Below are positions 41,920 through 50,904 of a stretch of DNA of 64,000 nt, piece after piece. Within the stretch, counting starts at the first letter, position 1. The number at the start of each line of letters is the position of its first letter. The notes below the pieces were generated by a model that was not told the DNA's origin, did no database searches, and was given only the letters and a program-made list of their open reading frames with translations. Origin of the DNA: Methylobacter sp. (lineage in GTDB: Bacteria; Pseudomonadota; Gammaproteobacteria; Methylococcales; Methylomonadaceae); assembly GCA_030699385.1 (NCBI GenBank), contig JAUYMY010000012.1, forward strand, positions 16,225 to 80,224, read 5' to 3'. The position numbers and the translations under genes are program-made.

Positions 41920-42849
41920 ATGAAACCATTGCTGGCGCTTTTGTTGCTGATGAGCCAAAGCGGCTGTATGCCGCTGACTTACCCGCCCGGCGCAAAAAAC
42001 ACCGAGGCGCAACTGGGCGTAAATACTTACCGCACTGAAGATGGCGCCGGTTTGCCGTTGCGTTCTTGGCTGCCGGAAACAGAACCCCATGCCGTGCTTA
42101 TCGCGCTGCACGGCTTTAACGATTACAGCCGTTTTTTCGAGGCGCCGGGTACATATTTCAGCAATCAGGGCATCGCCTGTTTCGCTTACGATCAACGCGG
42201 TTTCGGCAGCTCACCCAAACGCGGCTTGTGGGCGGGTATCGACACCTATATCAACGACCTGCAAATTTTTGTGCGGCTGGTCAAACAACGCTACCCGACA
42301 TACCCCGTTTATTTGCTCGGCGAAAGCATGGGCGGCGCGATAGTCATCACCGCCATGAGCCGCCTGCAACTGCCTGAAGTCGAAGGCATTATTCTTGCAG
42401 CGCCGGCGGTATGGGCGCGCTCAACTATGCCCTGGTACCAAACCGGCTTACTGTGGACACTGGCGCACAGCCTACCCTGGCTGACCTTAACCGGCAAAGG
42501 CGTGCGCGTCACCGCCTCGGATAATATCGACATGCTGCGTGCCATGAGCCGCGACCCGTGGGTGATTAAGGCAACCCGCGTGGAAACCCTCTACGGTTTG
42601 GCCAACCTGATGGATGCCGCATTCGGCAGCGTCACCTCATTAGGCGGCAATACGCTGCTATTGTACGGCGAGAAAGACGAAGTGATCCCAAAGAAACCGA
42701 CACATGCGTTTTTACAGCAATTGCTTGCGGCGGACACAACGAAAAAAACGGTGACGATATACCCGCACGGCTACCACATGCTGCTGCGCGATTTACAAGC
42801 GCCGATGGTATGGAAAGATATTGTTGACTGGATTGATACCGGCAATTAA
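41920..42849 (+). CDS. Lipoprotein alpha/beta hydrolase (monoacylglycerol lipase-like)
   Basis: 309 residues. Lipobox at residues 12-17 (MSQSGC) makes it a probable lipoprotein. Alpha/beta-hydrolase motifs: IALHGFNDYSRFF (oxyanion loop), LLGESMGGAIVITA (nucleophile Ser about 129), GEKDEVIPKKPTHAF (Asp) and PHGYHMLLRD (His). The HGFND and GESMGG context matches the serine-aminopeptidase S33/monoacylglycerol lipase group. It may hydrolyse lipid esters at the outer membrane. It lies 14 nt after the previous gene. Confidence 0.85.
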   Translation: MKPLLALLLLMSQSGCMPLTYPPGAKNTEAQLGVNTYRTEDGAGLPLRSWLPETEPHAVLIALHGFNDYSRFFEAPGTYFSNQGIACFAYDQRGFGSSPKRGLWAGIDTYINDLQIFVRLVKQRYPTYPVYLLGESMGGAIVITAMSRLQLPEVEGIILAAPAVWARSTMPWYQTGLLWTLAHSLPWLTLTGKGVRVTASDNIDMLRAMSRDPWVIKATRVETLYGLANLMDAAFGSVTSLGGNTLLLYGEKDEVIPKKPTHAFLQQLLAADTTKKTVTIYPHGYHMLLRDLQAPMVWKDIVDWIDTGN

Positions 42850-42858
42850 AAAATGTTC

Positions 42859-42911
42859 GCTACGAAGACCAAAAAGGGCACGAAGTTTTATTGCTTCGCA
42901 CCCTTCGAAAC
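42859..42911. repeat. Degenerate CACGAAG palindrome
   Basis: CTACGAAGACCAAAAAGGGC ... GCACCCTTCG, near the lipase stop. Weaker arms than other copies. Confidence 0.6.
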
Positions 42912-42947
42912 GGTTGCTGTCAATTACACTGATGGTTGGGCATAAGA

Positions 42948-43436
42948 TCAGTCACACGAGCCATCAGTTACAGCTTCGCCAAACACCACTTCCCAGTTCA
43001 TGGAATTGCCGCGCTGATTCATGATGACGTTATAAAACGCGCCATCAACATCCAAACACGGAATATCCAGCGTCCCTTTTTTCAAGTCGGCTTTAGCATC
43101 GCCTTTAGGGTTCTGCCCGGAATCATCATTAACATTCTCCCCCGATAAACAGTCGCTAATGTTAACCACATCAGCGGAAGCAGGCGTTAAACCGGGCGCC
43201 ACAACGGCTTGTCCACCACTGATGACAATATCGGTGGCCGCTGGATTAATCGGCTGTCCAGCTAATTGGCTGATGCAAGCGGCTGTCGGTGATGAGGCGG
43301 ACAAAGATTGCACCGTCAGGACGGGGCCGCCTAACAGAAAAATGGCGCCACCTTTTACGGCAACACTATCCGCCACTGCCAGTGAAGAAAGGCATAAGCC
43401 GGATGCTAACATAAGGGTATTAATAGGAAATTTCAT
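42948..43436 (-). CDS. Exported protein of unknown function
   Basis: 162 residues. Signal peptide (to about residue 22, LAVADS), then a small beta-rich mature part (GGAIFLLGGPVLTVQSLSAS, VISGGQAVVAPGLT, LDIPCLDVDGAFYNVIMNQR) with four or five cysteines that could form disulfides. No family recognised. It stands apart from the next exported gene by about 80 bp. Confidence 0.7.
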   Translation of the reverse strand: MKFPINTLMLASGLCLSSLAVADSVAVKGGAIFLLGGPVLTVQSLSASSPTAACISQLAGQPINPAATDIVISGGQAVVAPGLTPASADVVNISDCLSGENVNDDSGQNPKGDAKADLKKGTLDIPCLDVDGAFYNVIMNQRGNSMNWEVVFGEAVTDGSCD

Positions 43437-43514
43437 AGTGACCTCTTCAAATTGGATAAGAAAAATATTGACAGACGCAAGGTAAAAAAACCGCCTTGCG
43501 CCCTATTTTAACAG

Positions 43515-44921
43515 TCAGTCCATAACCCCGTACTCCCTCAGATTGTAGTCGCCATTCAGGTTTTTATAGACTCTAAGCTCATTATCTACCACCTTATATA
43601 ACAGCGGCCAGCCACCCTCACCATACCAGTCGTTTTGCTCCCAGCTCCTGCCGCCATCGGTGCTGGTCAACACATAATCGCCACTCCGAGTACCTATTTG
43701 GGCAGTGCCGAACAAAACATCACCGTAATAAATCAAATTGGCACTTCTGGGAAAAAGTGCGGTTTTATCGCTTTTCAGCGCGGACGCCACTTTCTGCCAG
43801 TTCTGCCCGCCATTAAGGGTTTCGTACAGTTCCAGCGTGTTCGTCGCAGTCACTTCCACCAATGCCCAACCGCGTTCAGCGTTTGCAAAGGTCAGCTGAG
43901 TCAATTTTAAACCGGCTTCATAATCCCAGGGCGCCGGTAGCGTAAGCCATTCGGGTGAAGCGGCATCGGCAACATAGTATTCAAAATGGTCATACATCGC
44001 GACATAGGCTTTATTATCGACTACGCGCAAAGTTGTCCGATGCAGCGAGGTCTTGGTGCTTTCGTCCCGGCTTTTAGCGCCGCCCGCCAGTAACCAATTT
44101 TCGCCGCCATCAAACGAGGCATACACGGTATGCCTGCCGACAATAAACACAGTATCTTCGCCCAATGTGGCGACATTATAATTCATCGTATTGCGGGCAA
44201 TACCTGCCCAAATTTCATTGACTGAATTGAGCAGTTTAGCGGTGATATCAGTCCAGGTTTTGCCGCCATCGGTGGTTTTACCGACATATTGATTGACCCC
44301 AAATGATGACGCACTGCCCACCACATAGCCAACCGCTTCATCGACAAAAGCAAAAGCATGAAGAGAAGCCAGATCATCGCCCACTAACGACCAATTAACA
44401 CCGCCGTCTTCAGAACGGAAAATCATACCGCCATTAGTAAATTGCGGATGATTGTAAACGCCAAACACAAGGTCTTTAGTGACAAAATGCAACAGCGGCG
44501 TCAATCCCAAATAACTGCCATTAGGCGGCTTCATACTAGGACTACTATCCGCCGCCGGCAGTTTAACTGCGGTAAATGTAATCGGACAATCCCAACCGAC
44601 AGCGCCATAGGCTTGAGTCAACAAATTGCCTAGTTTATCAATATAAAACGGCTCGTTACCAAAACTCCCGCCCATCAAATACACATCTTTGTCGCTATTT
44701 ACGCCGGCATAAATACCGCTTTCCGGGTAAAAACGATATAGCCATGGCGCTAACGTTTCCGTGTTTGCAGAGCGCGGGAACAAGTCCTGAAAATGCGCTT
44801 CCGCCCAATTAAAAAGCAAATCGCTTTCACAGGCTAAATCTGCTTTCGCCAACGTAGCGTTAGTCAGTAAAGCCAAGGTGCAAGCGGCCAGCAGCTTATT
44901 TTTTCGATTATTTTTTAACAT
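43515..44921 (-). CDS. Exported YCF48/BNR-repeat protein with WAE-type N-terminal module
   Basis: 468 residues. Signal peptide (to about residue 27, KADL), module 33-100 (FNWAEAHFQDLFPRSANTE, APWLYRFYPESGIYAGVNSD, YLMGGSF) similar to the C-terminus of the trypsin-like protease at 22854, then repeated beta-propeller blades with BNR/Asp-box motifs (RSEDGGVNWSLV, TTDGGKTWTDI, SFDGGENWLL, TLNGGQNWQKV, STDGGRSWEQ). It resembles YCF48-like or sialidase-like proteins, without visible catalytic residues. Probably periplasmic or secreted. Function unknown. Confidence 0.8.
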   Translation of the reverse strand: MLKNNRKNKLLAACTLALLTNATLAKADLACESDLLFNWAEAHFQDLFPRSANTETLAPWLYRFYPESGIYAGVNSDKDVYLMGGSFGNEPFYIDKLGNLLTQAYGAVGWDCPITFTAVKLPAADSSPSMKPPNGSYLGLTPLLHFVTKDLVFGVYNHPQFTNGGMIFRSEDGGVNWSLVGDDLASLHAFAFVDEAVGYVVGSASSFGVNQYVGKTTDGGKTWTDITAKLLNSVNEIWAGIARNTMNYNVATLGEDTVFIVGRHTVYASFDGGENWLLAGGAKSRDESTKTSLHRTTLRVVDNKAYVAMYDHFEYYVADAASPEWLTLPAPWDYEAGLKLTQLTFANAERGWALVEVTATNTLELYETLNGGQNWQKVASALKSDKTALFPRSANLIYYGDVLFGTAQIGTRSGDYVLTSTDGGRSWEQNDWYGEGGWPLLYKVVDNELRVYKNLNGDYNLREYGVMD

Positions 44922-45079
44922 AATTATCGCAAGGGTGTAGCCGGATTGGCATCCGGGAGAGATAGCGCCCTACCCTCACATCTCCTATAGTTTTAAGCTA
45001 TCTTGTTTGGTAAATCGCCGCCTGCTAATCAGTCCAAAATGACTTGGTATTGATTTACCCAGGTGCCGATTCAATTAAA

Positions 45080-45180
45080 CGGAACTCGGATGGCATAAAT
45101 CTACACGATTTTTTAAAATATACTGTGATTTTAATCAGCGATTATCCATTTAATTCAGTGTCATCCGCGTTCCATTTCTT
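45080..45180. repeat. GGAACTCGGAT palindromic repeat
   Basis: GGAACTCGGATGGCATAAAT ... TCAGTGTCATCCGCGTTCC. Family member of 29430-29515. Lies between two genes that read away from the spacer's right side. Confidence 0.75.
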
Positions 45181-45194
45181 TTTTCACCAGGCAG

Positions 45195-47594
45195 TCACTC
45201 CTTATCTTTATCCTTCCCGGCAAACTCCTTTCTAATCTTGGTAAATTGCAACAACTGAGCTTCAACATACGCGTTAAACGACTCCGGCGGATAAACGCCT
45301 TGTTCGTTCACAACACCGACATCGATGCCGCTCAGCAAAGCCAGCGCCTCGTCTACGGTGCTTACCGCATAAATGGCAAACTGCCCGGCTTGCGCGGCAT
45401 GTACTACATCCCAGCGCAACATCAAATGCTTAATGTTGGTATTGGGAATAATAACCCCTTGAGTACCGGTTAAACCTCTTTTGGCGCAAATATCGAAAAA
45501 CCCCTCGATTTTCTCATTAACCCCGCCTATCGGCTGGACATTGCCCAATTGGTTGACCGAACCGGTAATGGCCAAATCCTGCCGCAACGGCAGTTGGGCG
45601 ATTGACGACAAAATCGCGCATAACTCAGCCAACGAGGCGCTATCGCCTTCCACATGACCGTAAGATTGCTCAAACACTAGGCTCGCGGCGACCGAAAACG
45701 GCGCGGTTCGCGCGTAGCGGGAGGCGATGAAACTCGACAAAATCAACACGCCTTTGGAATGCAGCGCGCCGCCTAATTCGGTTTCACGTTCAATATCCAC
45801 CACTTTGCCGCCGCCTAAACGAGTCGTTGCGGTGATGCGGGACGGCTGCCCAAAGCTGAACTCACCCAGTTGCAAAACCGAAAGACCGTTGACCTGACCT
45901 ACAACCAGGCCTTCGGTGTCGATTAACACTGTGCCCCGATGGATATGCTCGTACAGCTTTTCCCTAATTTTATCCAGCCGGTGAATCTTATGGTCTATCG
46001 CTTGCTGCACATCGCTGTTGGTAATATGTTCGTGGCCGTTGTTATCCGCCCAATAATCGGCTTCCATTAATAAATCGGTGATGCTACGCAGATGGGTCAG
46101 CAGTTTTTCCGCATCGCCGCTCATTCTGGCACTGTGCTCTATCACCCTGGCGACTGCATTCTGGCTCAGCGGCCGCAACTTTTCGCGGCGGGCGATGGTC
46201 GCCAATAAGCGGACATAATCGGCATCGCCGTCTGCTCGCGCAAGCGACTGGTCAAAATCGGCGGCAATTTTAAACAGATCGTGAAACTCCGGGTCGTATT
46301 CGCACAGCAGATAATAAATCAACGGCTCGCCCAACAGAATTAGCTTTACATTCAGCGGGATGGGTTCCGGTTCCAGCGATGAGGCGCTAATCAAACTCAG
46401 TGCGCGTTCCAATGATTCAATACGGATTTCACCGGCTTGCAGCGTCCTTTTCAGCATATCCCAGGCATAAGGCTGAAACAGCAATTTTCGCGCATCGATA
46501 ATCAGATAACCGCCATTAGCTTTATGCAGGGCTCCCGGCTTGATCATTGTGAAATCAGTGACCAACGAACCCATGTACGCCTGATGGTCGATGCGGCCGA
46601 CCAAATTAGTGTAACTCGGATGATCCTCATAAATGACCGGCGCCGATTTTTTGTTACAAAAATCCACTATTAAATTAACGTAATAGCGTTTAAATGGATT
46701 GGCTTCCTGCGTCAAGTCCATGAACGGAAGAAGCTTTTCGCTATGCGGCAGAAAATCCAGCACATGCTCGATAATATCTTTTTGCGCCTCGTTCAAATAA
46801 CTGAGCACTGCGTCCTGCTTTGCGTATTTTGCAATCAGATCGTCTATCGAATGATTCACCGCCTGCTCCGCCACTTCGCGGTTCAGCGCCTGCAATTTGC
46901 GCTTGGTTTCCTTACGCCAAATCGGAAAGTTTTTCAGCAATTTTGCCAGCCGTTCCTGCAAGTCGAAAATGGTCTTTTGTATCTCGTGCTGCTTGTCTTT
47001 ATCAAACTTATTAAATTGCTCGGGACTGATGGCTTCATTGCTTTCATTCGCCGGTGAAAACGCGTAACCGGTTGCGGTTTCAGTGAGGATAACCTGGGCA
47101 TTGGCCGCCTCTTCGCGCAACTGACTGAGCTCGTTGATTTCCCGCTGCCGCGATTCGCTTTCCAGCTCACCGGCTCTGGAGCGGTATTCATCGCCGTCAA
47201 ACGCCGCCGGTATGGCGATACTCAGCTCGTCGATCAACTGCGCCATATCGTGCTTGAACACCTTGCCCTGCCCCGGCATAAATTTAATCGCCGTCGGTTT
47301 GGCAGGCTGGCTAAAATTATTGACATAACACCAATCCGCAGGAATCGCCTGCCGACCGGCCTCATGTTCGACCAACTGACGCACTGTGGTCAATTTGCCG
47401 GTGCCGGAAGGTGCCATGGCGAAAATATTATAGCCAGGCTTAGGCATACGGATACCCAACTTAACGGCCTCCACCGCACGTTGCTGACCGACGCTAATAT
47501 CAATATCTTCAAGCTCATCGGTGGAGACAAACTTTAACTGCTCAACATTACATGGTTTATAGAGTTGTGAAGGATGCAACGGCGTATCGCTCAT
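45195..47594 (-). CDS. Lon-related ATP-dependent protease (YcbZ/LonB-like)
   Basis: 799 residues. Walker A APSGTGKLTT (about 60; unusual Leu after GK), a long helical insertion, Walker B-type segment (KANGGYLIIDARKLL), and the C-terminal Lon proteolytic domain: EGDSASLAELCAILS (catalytic Ser) and GGVNEKIEGFFDICAKRG (catalytic Lys). The family has an unusual AAA domain. Expected in the cytoplasm. Usually it stands alone, as here. A regulatory peptide substrate is not known to me. Confidence 0.93.
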   Translation of the reverse strand: MSDTPLHPSQLYKPCNVEQLKFVSTDELEDIDISVGQQRAVEAVKLGIRMPKPGYNIFAMAPSGTGKLTTVRQLVEHEAGRQAIPADWCYVNNFSQPAKPTAIKFMPGQGKVFKHDMAQLIDELSIAIPAAFDGDEYRSRAGELESESRQREINELSQLREEAANAQVILTETATGYAFSPANESNEAISPEQFNKFDKDKQHEIQKTIFDLQERLAKLLKNFPIWRKETKRKLQALNREVAEQAVNHSIDDLIAKYAKQDAVLSYLNEAQKDIIEHVLDFLPHSEKLLPFMDLTQEANPFKRYYVNLIVDFCNKKSAPVIYEDHPSYTNLVGRIDHQAYMGSLVTDFTMIKPGALHKANGGYLIIDARKLLFQPYAWDMLKRTLQAGEIRIESLERALSLISASSLEPEPIPLNVKLILLGEPLIYYLLCEYDPEFHDLFKIAADFDQSLARADGDADYVRLLATIARREKLRPLSQNAVARVIEHSARMSGDAEKLLTHLRSITDLLMEADYWADNNGHEHITNSDVQQAIDHKIHRLDKIREKLYEHIHRGTVLIDTEGLVVGQVNGLSVLQLGEFSFGQPSRITATTRLGGGKVVDIERETELGGALHSKGVLILSSFIASRYARTAPFSVAASLVFEQSYGHVEGDSASLAELCAILSSIAQLPLRQDLAITGSVNQLGNVQPIGGVNEKIEGFFDICAKRGLTGTQGVIIPNTNIKHLMLRWDVVHAAQAGQFAIYAVSTVDEALALLSGIDVGVVNEQGVYPPESFNAYVEAQLLQFTKIRKEFAGKDKDKE

Positions 47595-48168
47595 GTTATA
47601 TATCCTGCGTGGAAAACTCGATTTATTGAAAATAGACTTAACAGTTTAAGCCTGGATTATGAATATATATTCGTAGCCGGATAATAACCGTTATTCAGCT
47701 CTATTTCCAAACTATTTTTCACTTGGCATTTGTGTTATTTAGCGCAATGCCTGCCTTCAAAAACCGCCGTTCTTACCAATCACCCGCTGACACCAGGCTA
47801 CCACAGCGAGAACAAATTATATATTTTTCAATATATTAATATGAACCCGTATAACACTAAGTATTTGTACCGATATTTTTACTGTAAATTTTTTGATTCA
47901 ATAAGCCCAGCTGGATTGCTCTATATCGTAAAGAAAAATATAGATTAATCGATCTTGATATGCATGAAAAAAGAGCTTAAGTGTTCTTTCGAGAATACCT
48001 GTGCATATTATATTAATAATAATTGATTTTATGCCTGACTGAATATGCTGTATAAGCTGGTTAATAGTATTTAAAATTAATCAATTAACTGCCTGGCAAG
48101 TCGATTTAATTCACCAAAATATTAAGCTATTGCTTAATAATAAACCCATATTATTTAGGATTTTCATT
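47595..48168. other. AT-rich intergenic region upstream of the cold-shock gene
   Basis: 574 bp, strongly AT-rich. A 72-codon ORF (47730-47948) lacks ribosome site and coding character. Cold-shock mRNAs normally have long structured leaders, so part of this region is probably the leader of the next gene; I see no single clear hairpin or Y-box. Confidence 0.45.
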
Positions 48169-48375
48169 ATGTCTAAAAACACCGGTACAGTTAAATGGTT
48201 CAACGCCAGCAAAGGTTTTGGTTTTATCGAACAGGAAAAAGGCCCTGATATTTTCGTGCATTACAGCAATATCAGCAGTACGGGATTCAAATCGTTGAAC
48301 GATGGACAACGGGTCGAATTCAATGTCACCCAAGGTAAAAAAGGCCCGCAAGCCGAGGATTTAGTTGTCCTTTAA
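48169..48375 (+). CDS. CspA-family cold-shock protein
   Basis: 68 residues from the ATG at 48169 with AGGA upstream. Both RNA-binding motifs are present: KGFGFIE (RNP1) and DIFVHYS (RNP2), as in CspA-type single OB folds. It binds single-stranded nucleic acid and melts RNA secondary structure. The RNP1 phenylalanines are intact. A truncated HPF-like gene starts within its last codons, suggesting a former two-gene unit. Confidence 0.95.
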   Translation: MSKNTGTVKWFNASKGFGFIEQEKGPDIFVHYSNISSTGFKSLNDGQRVEFNVTQGKKGPQAEDLVVL

Positions 48376-48421
48376 TGCCTTAAAACCCATTCCCGTCTTC
48401 AACTTTGACCAGGCAACTCAG

Positions 48422-48553
48422 ATGCAAATCCGGTTACAGATCACTTTTCGTGGCATACCCCATTACGATGCGGTAGATACCAAAATCCGTGAAAAAATCA
48501 GTAAATTGGATGGATTTCACTCGCATATTATGAGTTGCCGGGTCTGGAGTTAA
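48422..48553 (+). pseudogene. Truncated HPF/RaiA-like ribosome-associated protein gene
   Basis: About 43 residues, MQIRLQITFRGIPHYDAVDT then KIREKISKLDGFHSHIMSCR and VWS-stop. This is the first third of the HPF/RaiA family; intact members run about 95-180 residues. The reading frame could also start at 48365 inside the cold-shock gene. In many methylotrophs an HPF-like domain is paired with a cold-shock domain. The missing remainder indicates a deletion or frameshift here. Confidence 0.75.
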
Positions 48554-48607
48554 ACGATTATGGGCAGGCTACGCCTACCCTACTATGCATGACATAGGTT
48601 TTGACAG

Positions 48608-48647
48608 ATCGAACACGAAGTTTCATTCTTCGCGCCCTTCGTGTGAG
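48608..48647. repeat. CACGAAG-family palindrome
   Basis: GAACACGAAGTTTCATTC followed by TTCGCGCCCTTCGTG, nearly the same as 18546-18584. It follows a GCAGGCTACGCCTACCC stretch. Confidence 0.75.
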
Positions 48648-48705
48648 GATAAAGATAGTATCCCAGCCGCTGCTGTTCGGCTAAGCGATAGACCTGAGCG
48701 CTTGT

Positions 48706-49620
48706 CTAATAACGATTGGGTTGTTTGCTGATGGCTTGCAAATTCCAGGGCTGCGGCTCGATGGCCGCTTCTAAAATGACTTCGGTGTCATCCTCTAATT
48801 CACTAAAAAAATCCAGGCCGGTTTGCGCTTCGATGGTGTCAATGTTGGAGACAAATTGGGCTAATGGCTCTTTGCCGCTAACGTTTTGCGGCATTAAAAA
48901 AGCCAAGGCACGAGCCGGTTTGCCGGGAGCGGCTTCAGTGAGATAAATTTTGTAAAACGCATCGGGTATTTCCACTTTCCAATCTGACGGCAAGCGCTCG
49001 ACCGAACCGCTGAAAACGGGTCCGGTAATCACCCAAACTTTGCCGAATAATTTGGCAAACTGCTTGATTTCCGCTTCTTCCAGGCGTTGCCATAATTTCT
49101 GGTTAAGATTGGGTTTTTGCGGGGTGATGTTGGTCATCAAAAAACTGTCCATCTGCCCCGCCCTGCCGTAAAGGCGGCTTATTGCGTAATTCGGCGCCAT
49201 GTGACCGCGATCGTAACCGCTTTTTTGATAGCTGTCGTGACTGAGGCGATTGAGGCTGCGCCAGTCGGTTTCAAAACGGCTGGGGCGCTTTAGCGGTGGC
49301 TCATTGGTTTCGCTATCGGTGAGTGCGTACATCACCCACAGCGGATTACCACGCAAATCGGAATAACCCAAAATAAAACCTTCATTGCGTAATATACGAA
49401 ACCAAGTGTCACTGTTTTTAGCGCTGATAGCCTGCGGCGCGCCCTGATAAAGCAAGGCGGGACGGGCGATTTTAACTTCATAAACATAACCGCCCACGCC
49501 CAGCACAAAAATAATTAGCAGAACGACTGGATGCTTGCGGCTGAGACCGAATAATCCGGTTAATAGTTTAAACAGGTTGAATGTAGATGAGTTTTTGCGC
49601 ATGAGTGATGGCTTATTCAA
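48706..49620 (-). CDS. DNA/RNA non-specific endonuclease (NUC1 family)
   Basis: 304 residues. One N-terminal transmembrane helix (about 30-48, VVLLIIFVLGVGGYVYEV) anchors the protein; then the nuclease fold with YDRGHMAPNYAISRLYG (catalytic His in DRGH) and the metal-binding Asn region FLMTNITPQKPNLNQKLW. Mature domain faces the periplasm. Family enzymes cut DNA and RNA without sequence preference. Function here could be nutrient scavenging or barrier to incoming DNA; the sequence does not decide. Confidence 0.93.
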   Translation of the reverse strand: MNKPSLMRKNSSTFNLFKLLTGLFGLSRKHPVVLLIIFVLGVGGYVYEVKIARPALLYQGAPQAISAKNSDTWFRILRNEGFILGYSDLRGNPLWVMYALTDSETNEPPLKRPSRFETDWRSLNRLSHDSYQKSGYDRGHMAPNYAISRLYGRAGQMDSFLMTNITPQKPNLNQKLWQRLEEAEIKQFAKLFGKVWVITGPVFSGSVERLPSDWKVEIPDAFYKIYLTEAAPGKPARALAFLMPQNVSGKEPLAQFVSNIDTIEAQTGLDFFSELEDDTEVILEAAIEPQPWNLQAISKQPNRY

Positions 49621-49653
49621 AAACGGGAATCAGCAAAATGTGAAAAATATTAT

Positions 49654-50127
49654 TTAAGCCACGGCTTCAATAATAGCGCTGAATAAATAGTCTTTTTTTA
49701 AACAGTGATCGAGCCATTTTTGCAAGAAATAATTTAATCGCCATTTGTAATTCATGATTTCCAGACTTAAACCGGGGTCTTTAAAAACCTGCGCCACGCC
49801 GGCACGGGCATGGTCGCTCAACACTTCGGCCAACTGCGCGTCCAAATAAAGCCGTATTCTGACAGCCGGTTCCAGGAGTTCATGCTGATTTTTATGGAAG
49901 CAATGGCTAAGTTCCAGGGTCAAGGTGTACGGCGTGCGCTCAATGATTTCAAGATGTAGCGTGGTGTGCTGCGGCGCCAATCCGATGGCGGTTTCTTCAA
50001 AGGTCATCAAATCGGGAATTAATTTTAATAATTTCTGATAATTCGATTCGCAGACTTGTTCAAGGCAAAAGGATTTGTTGACCGGGTTAACAAAGCTCAT
50101 GGCGTCGGTCAGTTTTCCTGATAACAA
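49654..50127 (-). CDS. DUF1249 family protein (YqiB)
   Basis: 157 residues, similar to E. coli YqiB: SNYQKLLKLIPDLMTFEETA, PQHTTLHLEIIERTPYTLTL, ELSHCFHKNQHELLEPAVRI, LYLDAQLAEVLSDH and CLKKDYLFSAIIEAVA. Function not known. It overlaps the queD-like gene by 19 nt, so the two are expressed together. Confidence 0.88.
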   Translation of the reverse strand: MLSGKLTDAMSFVNPVNKSFCLEQVCESNYQKLLKLIPDLMTFEETAIGLAPQHTTLHLEIIERTPYTLTLELSHCFHKNQHELLEPAVRIRLYLDAQLAEVLSDHARAGVAQVFKDPGLSLEIMNYKWRLNYFLQKWLDHCLKKDYLFSAIIEAVA

Positions 50128-50513
50128 GCGTGTGCGCTGGCGGTTTCCCAGAGCACCACTTGGGTCACATTAAAGCCCGATTGCTTAAGATGTCGGTAAA
50201 TCATTTTGCTCAAGACTTCGGCGGTGGGATGTTCGTCAAGAGCCAGAAAACGCTCGTTATTTGCCGTGAGCATCGGAATAATCGGGTCATCTTTGTGCAA
50301 CAAAAAATTATGGTCGAGCTGCTGGTCGATATAGGCTTCAACGCAGTCTCTAATATCGGCAAAGTCGCAGACCATGGCTTGATCGTTGAGCTGTTCTGCC
50401 GCAATGGAAATAGAGGCTTTAACGCTATGACCGTGCAAGTTGCGGCATTTGCCGGGATGGTTCATTAACCGGTGTCCGTAACAAAAATACACCTCTTTGG
50501 TAATCGTATACAT
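50109..50513 (-). CDS. queD: 6-carboxytetrahydropterin synthase (QueD/PTPS family)
   Basis: 134 residues. Zinc ligands and catalytic motifs: FCYGHRLMNHPGKCRNLHGH (His and Cys of the active site), DFADIRDCVEAYIDQQLDHN, PTAEVLSKMIYRHL, and VVLWETASAHACY near the end (Glu). The family makes 6-carboxytetrahydropterin for queuosine or, in relatives, 6-pyruvoyltetrahydropterin. The conserved Cys is present (KCRNLHGH), favouring QueD. Neighbour DUF1249 gene overlaps. Other que genes are not in the window. Confidence 0.92.
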   Translation of the reverse strand: MYTITKEVYFCYGHRLMNHPGKCRNLHGHSVKASISIAAEQLNDQAMVCDFADIRDCVEAYIDQQLDHNFLLHKDDPIIPMLTANNERFLALDEHPTAEVLSKMIYRHLKQSGFNVTQVVLWETASAHACYQEN

Positions 50514-50540
50514 AATAAAAAAATAAGTTTTAATGAAGGG

Positions 50541-50840
50541 TCAATCGGCTTTTATGCTTTTTATGCTGGCGGCAATTTCATAACTGCCGTCGTCTTGCTG
50601 GGTACTTCTGATCACTTCTACAAAAGCAGTCATCGATGGCGTCACTGTATTTTTAGGAATAACGTTTATTTCCATCGCCTTGCCGGGTTCAAAAGCACGC
50701 TCGGCCATAAACGAAACGCCGGCGCCACTGATTGTGGAACAGCGTCCATGATGCAATTCATCCGAACCGGCAAGTTTATAAGTGACGTCACAATCTATTT
50801 CCATTCGAATATAACTACGTTTTTCATCATATCCCAGCAT
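50541..50840 (-). CDS. PilZ-domain protein
   Basis: 99 residues. A single PilZ domain: DEKRSYIRMEIDCDVTYKLA (RxxxR-like start), CSTISGAGVSFMAERAFEPG (D/NxSxxG region), MEINVIPKNTVTPSMTAFVE, RSTQQDDGSYEIAASIKSI. The R-S-x-x-R signature reads KRSYIRM, so the cyclic-di-GMP site may be partly intact. It suits the several cyclic-di-GMP enzymes in this window. Cytoplasmic. Confidence 0.88.
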   Translation of the reverse strand: MLGYDEKRSYIRMEIDCDVTYKLAGSDELHHGRCSTISGAGVSFMAERAFEPGKAMEINVIPKNTVTPSMTAFVEVIRSTQQDDGSYEIAASIKSIKAD

Positions 50841-50904
50841 ATTATTTCTCCTGTCGAATTGATGCTCACAAGTCGAGCGGCATGGGTTTTAGCGGCGAAG
50901 TTTA

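Noticed and set aside
47730..47948. 72-codon ORF in the spacer before the cold-shock gene
   Set aside because: It has no ribosome site, an AT-biased composition and a sequence without protein-like pattern. It overlaps the expected long leader of the cold-shock gene.
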